Shown here in pieces: positions 34,982 through 48,370 of a stretch of DNA of 64,000 bases. The position numbers were made by a program, and so were the translations under genes. The stretch is from contig JACCGJ010023578.1 in assembly GCA_013407085.1 (NCBI GenBank), forward strand, positions 186,001 to 250,000, read 5' to 3'. This DNA comes from Atriophallophorus winterbourni (lineage: Eukaryota > Platyhelminthes > Trematoda > Plagiorchiida > Microphallidae). Every line of letters starts with the position of its first letter. The first letter of the stretch is position 1. The notes beneath the pieces were generated by a model. The model saw only the letters and a program-made list of their open reading frames with translations, was not told where the DNA came from and searched no databases.

Positions 34982-36104
34982 GTGAGTGAAACTTGTTATT
35001 CTTCCGTACACATTACCAAAGTTGTTCAACTTAGTACAGATGATAGATTTTACAAGGATTCGCGATTCGTATACAAAAACATTCTGAATTACGGTAAGCG
35101 TGATTGAGATTGCCAGAAAGTAATCATCCCTTCAAAGTGAGTTTGAGCCAATGGATCGTGTTGCTCACGTCCTCAGCGTTTACACGCCAAACCAATTGTA
35201 GTCGCGTCCGAGCGTCGGTTTTCTGAATATTAATCAATACGATAACTCTTAGTCGATGTTACCTACGTTTGTCATGTTCCTTGTTCGGCACAAGCATGCA
35301 CTCGCTCTCCTTTGCGTAGGTCGAGCGTTGGGTGTGTGAATCTGCGAATCACATCACGCAATCGAGCACTCAGATCTGTTTTGACAATCTCAGACAGGCG
35401 TTGCGGAGTGTCGAAAATCGGATCGGTTTAAGGCCTCTCCGCCTAGCTGGGTCCACCACCCGTGGTTCATACAATAACAATGGGATGTCTGATCCACGCA
35501 ACTGTCCGAGCTTCATTTGCATTTGTCTCGTACATGGTGACGGAGTATACCGATGAGTTGTTTGAAGGTGGATTCAGTGTTCATTGGAAATGTACGACCA
35601 AATCGAACATAATAAATGGGGTTACTCACGTGATCCTGCTTAACGGTTAATGCTCTCATTTTGACGTGCAGACGATGCTCGATTGGGAGGGTCGGATGCC
35701 AATGATATCAAATAGTGGAACAGATTTATTAATGAGGGCTTGCAAATAGGTCAAAATAGTTGACGATGAGGATGACCTCCGATGAGTAAATATGTGACAA
35801 AAACAATCATATTTGTTTTATGTACAACAGAAACTAAAATTCATTAGGATTTAGTCAGTTTTGTGTCATCTACGCTAGACTTCAATTCTTATTAATCTCA
35901 CTTAATTGATGCAACTAGAGTACTTGTAAAACCGTTTGAGTTTCGGCTACGTTTTATCTAATAAACAAAAGTTTGCTTTTATTGGACACGCAATAATTCA
36001 GAAAACACGAAAATGGCGTTTATGCCAAGTAATGACCCTTTATAATATATACGACACATCACCTGATTTGCAATGTTAATTTCATTTTTCAATTACTTAC
36101 ACAG
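34982..36104 (+). other. U3 intron 2
   Basis: 1,123 bases, donor GTGAGT, acceptor TACTTACACAG. No other feature. Confidence 0.7.
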
Positions 36105-37102
36105 GCAATCACACCATCCCAGGTTCCGCACAAAGCCCAACAACGCTTGCCCAGGGAAACAGTTCTACTGCGATTCCAGCGTTTGTTAATCTGGTGGCCA
36201 CATCCAATCGGCCGTTGACCACTCAGACCAGTTTTACACTGAATTCCACCACGGCAGCCCGTTTATTGACCAGCCTGGCAAGTTTCCCATCCAATATACA
36301 ATCCGCCGCGTTGTTGCAAGGAGGCCCTTCCACTGGACAGCCATGTAATATGTTGAACCTGTTCGATGCATCATTGTTGAACAACACAACAGCAACCACC
36401 GTCAGCCAAATCGCGCTCACGGCCAATATACGCCCGGTATCAAGTCTAAACGGCACGACAGCCAAATCACTTGGCGCCAACAGCTCATTGATTGGTTTCC
36501 TTGATCCCAGAACCACAAGCATCCAGCTACGCATGGGCGATAATACTACCACAACATTACCAATCGGGAACTCGGCAACCTTGATCAACACTGCAGATTT
36601 GTCCCATTACCTGACCAGTGGTGCTGTGAATGGAACTGTCCCGAAGAGTGAGGCTCATGCTGTTCGTGACAACGAACCACTAATAATGACGGACGGGATG
36701 CTTTGTGAGGTCGATGGGGAAATCGCATCCTCACTTGATAGCCGTCACGATGACGATTGGGACTGCGACGGTAATCTTCCTCTCAACTCGCAAGGGTTAC
36801 GTGGATTGAAACCGGAATTAGCAAGCACCGGATCCAGTCCCAACGTGCAAGCAAATATTTTACCGTCAGCACCTCGGCGCACAACTGCATCCAGTCGAAG
36901 TTCTAATGCAGCAGGCAGTCGACGAAATGTGAACAACTCTGGTCTAGATTCACCACAGCCATCTAGACCACATCGTCAGAATTTCACACCAACCCAAAAT
37001 CGCATACTGACAGAGTGGTATCAAGTGCATCAAGCGAAGCCTTACCCGTCAACCGACGATACGAAAGAGCTCGCAAACGAATCTGGATTGAGCTATTCTC
37101 AG
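36105..37102 (+). CDS. Homeobox gene copy 3, exon C (homeodomain helices 1-2)
   Basis: 998 bases, open. The exon starts GC (split codon AGC, Ser, rather than ACC, Thr). The homeodomain part begins at 36965. Acidic patch and Ser/Arg stretch as in U1. Donor CTCAG|GTGAGT intact. Substitutions are few and no indel breaks the frame. Confidence 0.8.
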
Positions 37103-39885
37103 GTGAGTTCCTAATTGAACATCTCTATATTTTGTAACGCATGTATCTCACGCCATACACGAATCAATGATTTTAAAACACTTTCGAAAATCAGGCACAT
37201 CCCAAAAGTGCAACGCGGGAAATTAAATTCTCGAATTAATGTGTAACTTTAGATTAAGTCTGACAAAATTTCCACCTTTTATGCGGTAGTTATCCATTCA
37301 AGTGCATGGAAATGCACTGCTTTTACTTCGATCGAAACTCGTTTATCCGGAATCGTCGAACAACAGAGCCGACGCCACTCGTTTTACCCTAGGTTTGTTT
37401 CCATAGATTTGTTTCAGCAGAAACCACGACATTAGCGAAATTACCACTGCTCTGTAGTTACCACCGCAACTAGTTTATAACAACGCATCAGAATGGTGGT
37501 GGAACGAGCAGCTCTTCGAAACGCACTAGATTACTTTCCGGGGCTGTTGAGTGAGGATGTTCAAATATGCGGTACAACAGAACAGCTGCGTTAGACTAAA
37601 CACGCAACCCATGTAGTGCCAATGAGAGTGCACTCGTGCACACACTCAAGGCCGGTTCGGTGCCTCCCAACCCAATCTGGGACAACATCGCACACGATGT
37701 TTGCGGATGGTACTCTTCAATTGTACGTGTGTGCACATGCAGTCACAAATTATGCCGGGGCTATCAGACGTCGGGCAAACGTGTGTCTGTTGTTGGGCTC
37801 AGATTTGTTGACTGGTTTTGTCTGTCTTCTCATCCCATCTCTAAGGTAGCACAAACGGTCTCCAAGCTTTGAACACGAGAATGTCTCAGAGAACAAACGG
37901 CAAGATGTCAGACCCGCACACCCAGACACACCCAGCGTCTTAGCAAAACACTTGCACAAATGTGTTTGCATGTGGGTTCCAGCGATACGCCGGTGCGTAT
38001 GCACAGAGTGCATTTAGGGATGCAGCTGAGGAAGAGAGGGCGTACGTGTGTCAGCACGCCTCTGTTGCAATGATCGATCGTCGTTAAAGCAAATCCATCC
38101 CACAATCTTCTGCTTTTGCTCTCCCGGACCGATTAGATGTAATCGATTGTGGGTGCTGTGTGCGTGAGCCCGGTGATGCGCATTGGGAATGCAGTGCCTT
38201 TGTGCTTTTTTCGTCTGGCAAATCCGCGTCATCGGTTTTGTGTGCGTAAACTGGAGGTAGTAAGGAGCAAATATGTCTGAGCGATGCCATGTAGCTTTGA
38301 TCAGTATATTTTGTGAACTGCTGATTCAAATGTACATGTCTACAAATACATTGGACCTGAAATCTTTTGGGGTTAACATCCACCCTCCATCCCAACAATC
38401 TTAAGAGAATAATATCAAATTACCATTTTGCTGTGATAACGAAAATACAAGATAATTTAATTTTGCTTTCGATTTTACCTTGTAATTTAAAAACCGCATT
38501 TGTACGCATTTCCATCAAACTGAATTCTGATTCCCAATGTACACAATGGGCTGAGCAATGAACTTTATTCTCATGTGAAACGTTACGCTAAATTTCTTTT
38601 GACTCGCAAGTCTTACCATTATTGTAACGAAGCAGGCTATGTCATATTGTTTCTCACAACATGAACCAGTTTAATGGGAAAACTACCGACTGTCCATATT
38701 TTGATTTTGCGCGTGCTTAATTTACGAAAATTTTCTCAGCTTTATGTTATCTGTCAGGATGGGAAATAGAGAGCCGTGTGATATAAACCACCATCTTCAA
38801 GCATCGTTCGGTTTCGTTCCAATACGCACTCATGACAACGTTTATTTGCCGAAGCAAAACTACCGTTCGTTTTCCGAAAAATTGTAGGCTGTGGCAAGCT
38901 TGAAATTACCGCTACTCTGCCATTTACGACCTGCGAACAAGCTCCTACATTGGGTGCCTCTCGTAGACACGGCGACATGGAATTATTGAACGAGGTGCAC
39001 CACACGTCTGCGTGCCTTGTTGCTATGCTCTGGCCGTTAGATCACCGACACATGCGTGCCCAAACACACAGACACACAGACGAGGATCGATCGATGCGAT
39101 TCTGTATTTGTCCCGTGCGATTCCATCAGACTGCTACGCACTCTACCTGAAAGCGCTCACGTGAACATCACATCCTAAATGGGAAACGGTCAGCTGATTT
39201 AGATAGACAGAGAACGTTTTGCTGGACAGTGCGGTATGCTTAGCCCCTTCACGTCTAGATAAACACGCACTCTCTCACTTTCTCTGTCTCGAGAGAGACT
39301 GGGTGCGTAAATGTCAGAGCTATTTGGAGGGAACGGCGGTCGTGCGAGTGTGAACACACGCATGCACAACACCGATCGATGAATCTCCCTTAGGATCTGT
39401 GTGCCAATATCGGACGCATCGGTTAGCACACATTAGCACAAAACTCACAAAAATGTTTTAAAGTCTAAACGACAGCACTGACCTATTTTACCGGTGAGAC
39501 TACAGGAACAGAATGCGTATATTAAATAATTGAAACGTGATGAAACCGAACGTCTGCCAATAACATGCAACATTTCATCGGTTTCCTTTTGCTCCTGCAA
39601 GACCATAACACGTTTCAAACGCACGTCCAGTAATATTTTTCGACCAAGCAGATTGTTGCAACATGTTTACCTTGTGACAACCGCCAAAATCACTCTCAAT
39701 GTTTTTTAAACCAATTGTGGAGCAACGACTTCAAATGCTATTCTGTAGGACTGAAAGTTTTGTGGGAAAAAGTAGACTACCTACCACCGAGATAATACTA
39801 TGGCTGATATCAAAAGTCGCTCTCTAATCACTGCACATACATGTTCACATTCTGGGACTTTCATCTATCGTTTTCCTTTCAACAG
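37103..39885 (+). other. U3 intron 3
   Basis: 2,783 bases. From about 38400 to 38780 it is nearly identical to U1 8484-8870, unlike the neighbouring parts. Contains the conserved block at about 37610-37870. No gene. Confidence 0.65.
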
Positions 39886-40461
39886 GTTAAAAAATGGTTC
39901 GCAAACAAACGAGCACGCTCTTCGTCCAGCGGGCTCCCCAAACCCACACCACCTCTCGCACCCGATGCATCCCCGGATCCTGCTGCCACAGTCGCCATGG
40001 TCGCGGCAGCCATGGCAGCGGCTACGAGCAGTGGAGTTGCGGTGGAAAGTTCCCAAGCAAACAGCCTGTACCAGTTGTTTCCAAACTCGCAATCTTTTGG
40101 AATCTCAACCTCGAACAGCGATATTCATTTTCTGATGGCAGACCCTACGCAAATCAATTCGCGTATGAACGATGAGAAAATGAGTGAGAGTGAGCCTGTG
40201 GTGTTGAAAACCGCTGTCGAGGCCGAGTTGAAGATAAATACGGAAGACTCAGATCACCCTGGGCTTGAACAGGCTGTAGTGGATGTAGCAGAACAAGGCT
40301 TAGAAATTTCATCTGAATTATCAGCATCACCGCCTACGCTACAAGTTGTCATCTCCCCTCGTCCATCAGCTTGCGAGAACATGACCACAAGCATACAGAC
40401 TGACGCAGAAAATCATGATCTAGAAACGCAGGAAGCCTGCAGCCAAATTGTCGCTGATTGA
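39886..40461 (+). CDS. Homeobox gene copy 3, exon D
   Basis: 191 codons plus TGA. Recognition helix identical to the other copies. It shares SSQAN, NTED and AVVD with U2. Acceptor CCTTTCAACAG. Confidence 0.85.
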   Translation, partial: VKKWFANKRARSSSSGLPKPTPPLAPDASPDPAATVAMVAAAMAAATSSGVAVESSQANSLYQLFPNSQSFGISTSNSDIHFLMADPTQINSRMNDEKMSESEPVVLKTAVEAELKINTEDSDHPGLEQAVVDVAEQGLEISSELSASPPTLQVVISPRPSACENMTTSIQTDAENHDLETQEACSQIVAD

Positions 40462-43400
40462 CGGACGTTTGGGATCATTCGAATGTCTCATGGAACAGCC
40501 GCAAAATCTAGTCTTCGAGAAAACCAAGCATTGTTTACTTTCATTACTACAGCTGTTTGAATCCTCAAAACGTTTTAGCTGAATCCACCCGAAAATCGTG
40601 CCTTTTATTGCATGACCTACCACATTGTACAGATTGTTTCTCTAGTCATTTGAATCCAATTTTTACCGCAGACTATTTTACTTCAAATCCTCACTTTATT
40701 CCATCACGGAAATCGAAGCTTGGATTTCTTCTGATCTCCTATACGTTTTGCTTATAGCAAATGAGCATTCTCATGTCAATCTTTAATGTACATCAACATA
40801 ATCAAATTGTGAATATTAATTTTTAAGCACAATGTGACCGAATTATTGAATTATGTTTTTACAAAAAATATCAAGAATTCTCACGGGTAACGAATTGATG
40901 ATTGGATAGTTTTGCGAGGCATCTGAAATATTTTCTCCATTTTATCTGAATTTATATTATGTAATTTCAAGTCGAAAAGTTCACCAGTTGTGAACTGCAT
41001 CCATCCATCGAAACATCATTCGCTCACCACGTGTGAGAATCGAGGATCGTGGACACAGTGGAAACGCTGTCGTTCCAATGTTAATGGCATTTCATTGTCA
41101 ATCTCTCTGCTGGGCATTAAAATAGCATGCGCTGCTTTGCGATGCCCTCGAAATAGTGAGCCAGATCATTTAAAATTAAGCGCAGAGCTAAGCCAAACAA
41201 TGTCCTAAACATATAATTGTGATTTCAACACTACTCGTGAGTAGACTTGGGCAACACACCAGACGTGGGGACTTCTAACGCACAGAAACTATGACTTCGG
41301 ATTGCTTTTCCGTCTATTTTATATGTACTTATCTCATAGAATGTGGAGATTAAGCGTTGAATGCCAAGTGTAAGTGCATGCTCATAACTATTTTGACACC
41401 AGTCTTCGATAGCTTTGCAAAGTGACCACGCGTTCCTGTATCCCGAAAGAAAACGAAAGCATTCAGCAACACCCTCCCTCCTGTGTGCTTGGAAGACTCA
41501 CACAAGGTGAATACCTTGTTAAATTTGATGTTGATTTCATCATGGTAAAGGAATCGGTGTGGTGATCTGTCTGGACCTGGCTGAGCAAATGGCCTCAGCA
41601 CATATTGGATATAACGTTATTTCTATGGTTCATTCTTATGATTATGTGAAGTTTATAGAATCGAGTAGAGAGTGTGAAGAAGATGGCCTCATATGTCCCA
41701 TTACGTTCGCGCAAACAATAACCGAATGCGCTCAACGATTCGATCGATGCCGCCCATGGATGTGGTGTGAAGCCATTAGCATAATGCTGCTTCATATCAA
41801 CTATCACGATTGCTCACAATTACTTGGGTGGCTGGTGCATGCTCATAACTAGTTTGACTATAGTCTTCGATTGCTTCGAACACATTTATTGTTTGTGTGA
41901 TTCCCAAAAGCAGTGAGCTCCATTTTGAGGTGTGAGCTACTTTCCCACGTGAGACATGAAACGGTCTTAAACGCGCGATGCATACGGTTGATTGCACGTA
42001 TATGCGATAGATTATAACACCTCTGGTGTCCACTACATGTTTCCGTCTTTGTTATCCGCTAATTAATAAGACGTTTGTGCTGTTCACATGACAACTTGCT
42101 TGGTACAAATGTTCGAGTGTGATTCTGTTTCACTCACAAATGCGCAGCAATCGTGGTTGCAGAAACCTCGCTTGCTCAAAAGCCATCGATTGCGCCGTGT
42201 TCACCTTTAGACTGAACAAGTGTGAATGTTGACGCTGGTCCCTGTCGCATGTATCCGTTCAGAGCAGCCGTTCACAAAGTGTATGCGCGCTGGACATTTC
42301 GTTATTACTCTCGCTAACACTATCAGACGGATTTATGACGTATCTGTGTTGCACATCGACAAGACTTAATCCTCATCTGAGCAGTTGGTCCCAACTACAG
42401 TATCTAGCCAATAGGTGCTAATTGCTCATTGAAAAGTGTGAAACGCAGCATGAGGATAGATAAATGTAGCAAGGTGTCACGAGCATGGTTACCGATTTGA
42501 CCTCGTTAGGCAAGGCACAACGAGTGATAATCGATTTAGGGTTTGACATGTGGTTGCGCACATCGAATTCCATGAGCATGGAGAAATCACACACGAAGGG
42601 TTCCCGCATATAACTTGACAAATGTTTTAATAAATGCATTACATTGCAAATGTTTAACCGATCGTGATGTTGCAAGAAACCTTTATCCCAACTACGCTAG
42701 ATTCTGTTTTTACCACAAACTGCATGTCATCATTGGAACAAATCAAAACTTCCTGCATGATTCTCGAAAGAATTTGCTAAACGCGTCAATCTGGATGAGC
42801 ACAGTACCACATCCTCTAGTATGTTCTTGACGACCAGTGCTAGTCAAAGCATATGAGAGATTCGTAGCGCGGATGGCATAGACCCCGATTGAATCATGTC
42901 AAAAGAGCCAACGTGCCATGCTGCATTCCTTGCCATTTGTGTCTAGTTCAGCGTCCATCGTTGATTAGTTATATTCTTGGTGTGATTTGCGACAACAGTT
43001 TATCCAAAATGTAAGTTTCCCTCAATATGTATTGGATGGGCATTATATCCACGGTTATTTCGACGTGACGTGTAGTGTTATTTGTGCATTCGTGATCTTA
43101 TTGCTTGGACTCATATACCCCATGAACTTTGTAGTCCATCAGTCATTAATCAGGTCATTTTGCTAACAACATATCGCTATTAAAATGGGAATGATATCAA
43201 ATCACGGTTAAAATTGTTACCATGAGTTACTGGTAATACGAAGAATCAAAACCTAACTGATTAACTTAATACTTCTATCAACATGCATTTCAATGACATT
43301 CCACCAAAGAGCACCGCCTTCAACAAAACCATTGTTTACATGTCTCGGTGACTATTTACATCCGCACTCAACTCACCCGTGCGGTAACCGAGCCGTTAGA

Positions 43401-45844
43401 CTCTAACGCCGTGCTGCTCGTTTGTTCGTTTATTTACGTTACAATTGAGAAAAACACTCCACACATTTGACCTCATGAAGCGCTTCACAGTCGTTTACGC
43501 TGGTTCGGTCACTTGCATGCGTGCAGCGAGAACATCGTATGTCGAACTAAACCAATGATCGAGCGTCCATTTTTGCTTATCCGTTTTGATCATTCGCTCG
43601 ACACGGCCATAGATATTTGTGTGTTTAGTTGGTGCTCTAGGCCCCAACGCGCGCATCACGTAGCGAGCCAACGACTGCTACTCTACGTCACACGAGTCGT
43701 TTCCGGTCGCGATTGCATTACTGTCTCGTGCCCACCGGTACACACACATGTAACTTACAAACTATAAACGTGCGCGCGCATGACGCCTAAATGAGACTCT
43801 CGTGTTAAACATCCTCGCACAATCAATGAAATACACAACAATACGTCCTCATGAACGCTCGACATGTCCTCATCCACCGAATAGATAAACAATCCAATGG
43901 TTGGCTCGTTCGCGATCATCACGCTGGTTCTAATACCACCCAACAAATACACGACCCTAACTTCACAAATCTGAAGAGGTTTCGTACAACTGCTCCGTTT
44001 GCGCGTGGGGTCAGATTATTGTTACAGCTTAATACGTTACGTGAATATGGGAAACGAATTTGAATCAAATTTGATTTCGTTTGTGGTCGATGCTCAATCA
44101 ATACTGCTTTGAATCTGATAGGTTGCTCAAGACTCTCGTTGGTTGGTTGCCAAATTACAAATAACTGAGTCTCACATAAATCCTCGGCGACATCTGCCGA
44201 TGCGGATTTGGAATTCACAGGAAGCTTTATTTAACAATGTTATACTTGTAAGCCCCTTATATGCAGGGTTGATACAAGTAACGCAGTGATTCTTTGCACG
44301 AAACTTATTTAACAGTGGCTTGCAAGTATAAATTTGTTTCATACTTTTCCATAGCCAAATACATTTGAGGGTGTCTGCGTGTGGGAAATGTGAGCAACGG
44401 TATACTTTGAGGGGGTCGGTTTAGTTTTGAGAACATTTTTCAGCAATCGGATTAAATACGTCGTCTAAATATGTTAAGTTCATTCAGTCACGAGTACCTC
44501 GCAGCTAAATCAGTGAGGCTAATTAGATGCTTAATTCTATACTTTCCCCAATATCTACGATTTTTGGATCGCACCAAATTAGTGTCAAAAACCTGGAGGT
44601 TTTATCAGGTGATTTACCATTACTATGTCTACCGGTAGCCAGATGTTCGTCGATATGACCAAAGCAATACAGCTTAACATCGTTTATCGTCAAATGCATT
44701 TCTCTCCACATTGTTGTTCACCAATTATCCGGTCATGTGAGTACAAATGTCAGCGAGTAATGCTCATGCATTTGATAATTACACTGCTGAAATGCAACCG
44801 ATGCTCAGTTCGATAATGACTCCCGAACGGGCGAAATGAGCTTCCGGTTCTTTCGCGTGTATACGAGCGAACGACATCAACTTGAGTATGGCCGCGTTTG
44901 TTGTGTGTGGTGGAAGTTGAGGGGCAGATTTTGTTTGACATTACTCAAACTACCAATTATTGCTCGATTATTGAAGCACAGTAATGTGGTTTAGTAAATT
45001 GCTCAATAGATACTTGGTCGATGCTGTCACGCCAACGTTTCGAGTTCACGCGTAGTTCGTGTTCGTGCAACCGCGTGGATTATGGATTCGGCGTAAGTCG
45101 CACGTGCACCGGAGACAAGACGAGTATGAGCACAGTTCGAATGCGGTTAGTTCATGTGCAGTGACCAGATCGCCTCGGCCACCATTGACCTTAATACAAG
45201 ACCTGAACACACTTTGTTTGCCCGGAATGTTGAGCTGTGCGCATGCACGCACATGGCTGCATTCGCACAATGTGCGTCAAACTGCTCCTGTCAACACGAT
45301 TATCTTTCACGTCGTGTGAGAGAGCGACTCGGTTCGGGGACAGTCGTTTACTGTTAGAGTAAATTGCTCCACGATATATGAGAATGCTCAAAGTTGAAGT
45401 GCATTAGTGTTTACCGAATGTTATGTGTTGCCCAGGTTGTGGCCGTGTGTAAGCGACAATTCCTGTGTAGACCAAGACAGATAAATAAACTTCCGGGTTG
45501 ATTTTTCAGTGACGTTATAATTGAACGTTAACGGAAGTAAGTCTCGGGAGAACACTAAAAAACTAAATATGGTGGCGATATTTCAGTTGCTTCCACGAAG
45601 CAGATGTTAAAATACCATGAAATTGCTCCCATAATATCCCGGGGTGAAACTTCAGTAATCATTAAAATCGTTCCCGCAAATGTATCCTCTTGTATCCGAG
45701 TACTTTAATACTTGGTAGTCACCCGAATACTCCGTTGTTCGAATTCCTACATACATCGTAATTGTGAGAAACAGACAACTTTCAGTAATACTGTTTAACA
45801 TGAGCTGCAGTCGAACTGCGACCTACTTCTGCGGCACAAAAACA
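40462..45844 (+). other. U3 intergenic region and probable 3' UTR
   Basis: No gene seen. The U2-like stretch ends sharply near 42882, beyond which the sequence matches U4. Poly(A) candidate ATTAAA at 41116-41121. Several small deletions occur around 44470-45000 relative to U1. Confidence 0.6.
44239..44332. mobile_element. Old MITE-like hairpin (U3 copy)
   Basis: Same 94-base element as in U1, with the closing arm ending GTATAAA instead of GTATAAC. Confidence 0.6.
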
Positions 45845-46026
45845 GTTTACCCGCCAGTGGTTCTAACGAGGATGTGTTTACGCATTTCCGACTCTATCCG
45901 AGCGCCTATCATGCGGGTAAAGTGAACTGGTTTCAACGACTCATAGAGAACAATCACGGCCAAACCGTAATTGATAAATTGTTAGCTCTAAGTTGTCATC
46001 CACTTCCGCTCAGCATTGTGGTGTAG
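45800..46026 (+). pseudogene. Conserved upstream reading frame, frameshifted (U3/U4 junction)
   Basis: Starts ATGAGCTGCAG like the others but lacks four bases (CTTCTGCGGC for CTTCAGCGCACGGC). The MSCSR start is therefore out of frame with the conserved NEDVFTHF part, which itself is unchanged. If this block is coding, the copy is broken. If it is a non-coding element, the change may be neutral. Confidence 0.3.
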
Positions 46027-47396
46027 AGAAGATAGCCTTTTATTAAAAAACAAAGTGCTGAGTTTGACACTGTTTTGCGAATGTTTGCTTTTTCTTGTGC
46101 ATTTCACGACCGAATATCGCGAGTCAGCATGGAAATATCTACTTGGTTATACGTGAAAAAACTTTGCCTTGTCTTTTAGCTACCCCACTGCTCAGACAAA
46201 ATGTATCTGTTTAGATAATATGTAGCAGTATTGGTGAAACCACATGTTGTGGCCATTTGCTCAAGTGAACGAGAGAGATGCAGTTTCAGTCCGTTCTGTG
46301 ATTCATGCAGGCGAGAAAGGATGTATCCCTTAATGGTTGCATTCACACGGCCTTGGATAGAATCTCACCGTATGACCGTTCCTTTCACTAGATTATCCGA
46401 CTTTAACTTATTTCCTTAAGGCCATTTTGCAAACATTTGGCCACACCGATAATGGAAAGTTGAATTGAACCTAACTAAAACACGTATTGCCCGCTTGACC
46501 AAATAAAAAATCAATTAACCTGATGGAATTTTCACTAAAGTTTTGGATCCGCCATCAATGAGAGTTGATCTGGTTGTGAGCTCCTGCACTTGCTGTGTTG
46601 GTTCATCTGCCTGTGAGCGTAGCTCATTCACACACTTTCTAGCCAATCAGCGTGCCGTGCGCTTGTCACGTCTTTTCCAAGTCCAATTCAAGCGCGTCTG
46701 CTCAAACCACGTAGCCAATCAAACCTTGATTGGTAAAATTGAGTGAGAAATTTATTGTTCCTTGTCACGCGAATAGAGCCGTGAGTGTTCTCATAGTGGT
46801 TTAGATTCACCGAGTGGAATTTACTTGGAAATGATCAGCTATATTGGCATAATTTGTTCGTGAGACTCCTGGAAGCCACTATATTTGTCACTCAATCAAT
46901 GCTAACTGAGGTGTGGTTGTCAATGCTTAATTTCCGATTTTAACGCTCAATGTTGAATCAAACATACCACACTTGAAGCAGTAAGCGAGTAAACGTAGAA
47001 GCAGATACCAACATAATGAATCACAAGTCCATTTACAATGGTAATTCTGATTGCGCAATAATAGTTGTCCTCAAAGATATACTTGAATGCCACAATTAAT
47101 AAAATCGACACAACCAAACTGTGGATCGACAAAGTGGATCCAAGGCAAGGGATGTGAGTACTTCAAAACTTGTCATTTCCATTATTCGTTCTCATTTAAC
47201 GTCACTTGATTATTATCTAAAAAGGCTTACCATGGTGATCAAAATATTTATCTATCTATTTAACAATTACTTATTTGCATTCTAGGGTTTTACTATTCAG
47301 TATTAGCATCGATTAAACATACATTGCTCTCAAAGATAATCAATTCACATATATTACTTCCTGTTTTAAACGAAGGGTCGGATATTTCCGCGTTCA
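46027..47396 (+). other. Upstream region of U4 gene
   Basis: Closest to U2 up to about 46990. Has the full CCAAT cluster. No gene. Confidence 0.5.
46643..46733 (+). promoter_or_regulatory. CCAAT-box cluster with inverted pair (U4)
   Basis: Identical in layout to U1: a CCAATCAG box, then the perfect CCAATCAA-ACC-TTGATTGG inverted repeat at 46715-46733. Confidence 0.35.
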
Positions 47397-48370
47397 GTGA
47401 ATCCGAATACTGCATCCTTAACAGCGCATGATGGTACCAGAGATATTGAAACGCTGAAACCCAAGTCTGATGAAAGCGGTGTGGACACGAGCTTGTCCGA
47501 TTCAGACCAATCTGCTCTCGAAAGGCAATCAGTAGAACCAGGTGACGAATCGCTCAACGAACAACCGCAATGCAAGAAACCCTGTCTTACTTCTGAACAT
47601 GATACAATCACGAAAACCGATTCACAAAATACATGCTGTGGCACAGAAAATAAGTCACAGCAACCCGCATCTTCCTTGTTATTATCAATCACTCCTGATG
47701 CTAGTTCATCCCATTCGAATTCTCTCGGAACATTGAATCAGTTTATTCCTGTTACCGGAGTAGCTGGAAACATATTGTATAACATCCCAAACTCACTTCT
47801 TGGCTCCATTCAACAGAATGGTTCCGCTGCTCATAACAGTCAGATGACATGCTCTACAAGCCAACTGACCGTTCCCATGTTCGATGCCCGATCCAATGTT
47901 CCTGCTCAAACGACGACTTGGCTTTTGGCCAATCCGATGAATCATCAAGGAACCTTGACGGCTGCCCCTACAACCGCACTACAGCCTACATTACTTGTCC
48001 CAATTTCGGGCAACGTTTCTAATTTCTCCAAATCCACAGAATCCGAGGCTACGATGGACTGTTCTAATCCATGCATCGTACGAATGTCTGATTTATTTGA
48101 GCTAATCAAAAACGTACCAAACATCTCCTCGGTAGTGGACCTGATACACAAAGCGAAGGTATCGTCGTTAAACAAAGAGGGGGTATAACCCAGCGCGAAC
48201 CCCAGAAAACTCCTCCGGCCACAATGCCAACCCTCGCGACAAATGTCTCGGGAGCAACACAAGCCATTCTGAACCATCTGGTATTGGCTGCAATGGTGGG
48301 AACAGCCACTGGGGCCAAGGATCTACATATCCCCAATGGAATCGTCTCGGACCAGGCACTAGATATGTCG
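47397..48370 (+). pseudogene. Homeobox gene copy 4, exon A with one-base deletion in a G run
   Basis: Length is 974 bases rather than 975. A run of six G in the other copies is five G here (48179-48183). KEGGITQREPQ therefore becomes KEGV followed by a stop at 48186-48188, about 60 codons before the exon end. The rest up to the GTAAGT donor (48371) is intact. No ATG at the front: ACG, preceded by an in-frame TAA. It has several private changes near the start (for example TKTDSQNTCCGTENKS). A single-base loss in a homopolymer is also a common sequencing artefact. Confidence 0.75.

Larger units (their letters stand above)
30322..45844 (+). repeat. Tandem unit U3 (about 15.5 kb)
   Basis: Third unit. 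It carries no large insertion or deletion and is probably nearest to the ancestral layout. It is the only unit with an ATG at the front of exon A. Its exon B contains two single-base indels that shift the reading frame. Confidence 0.95.
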
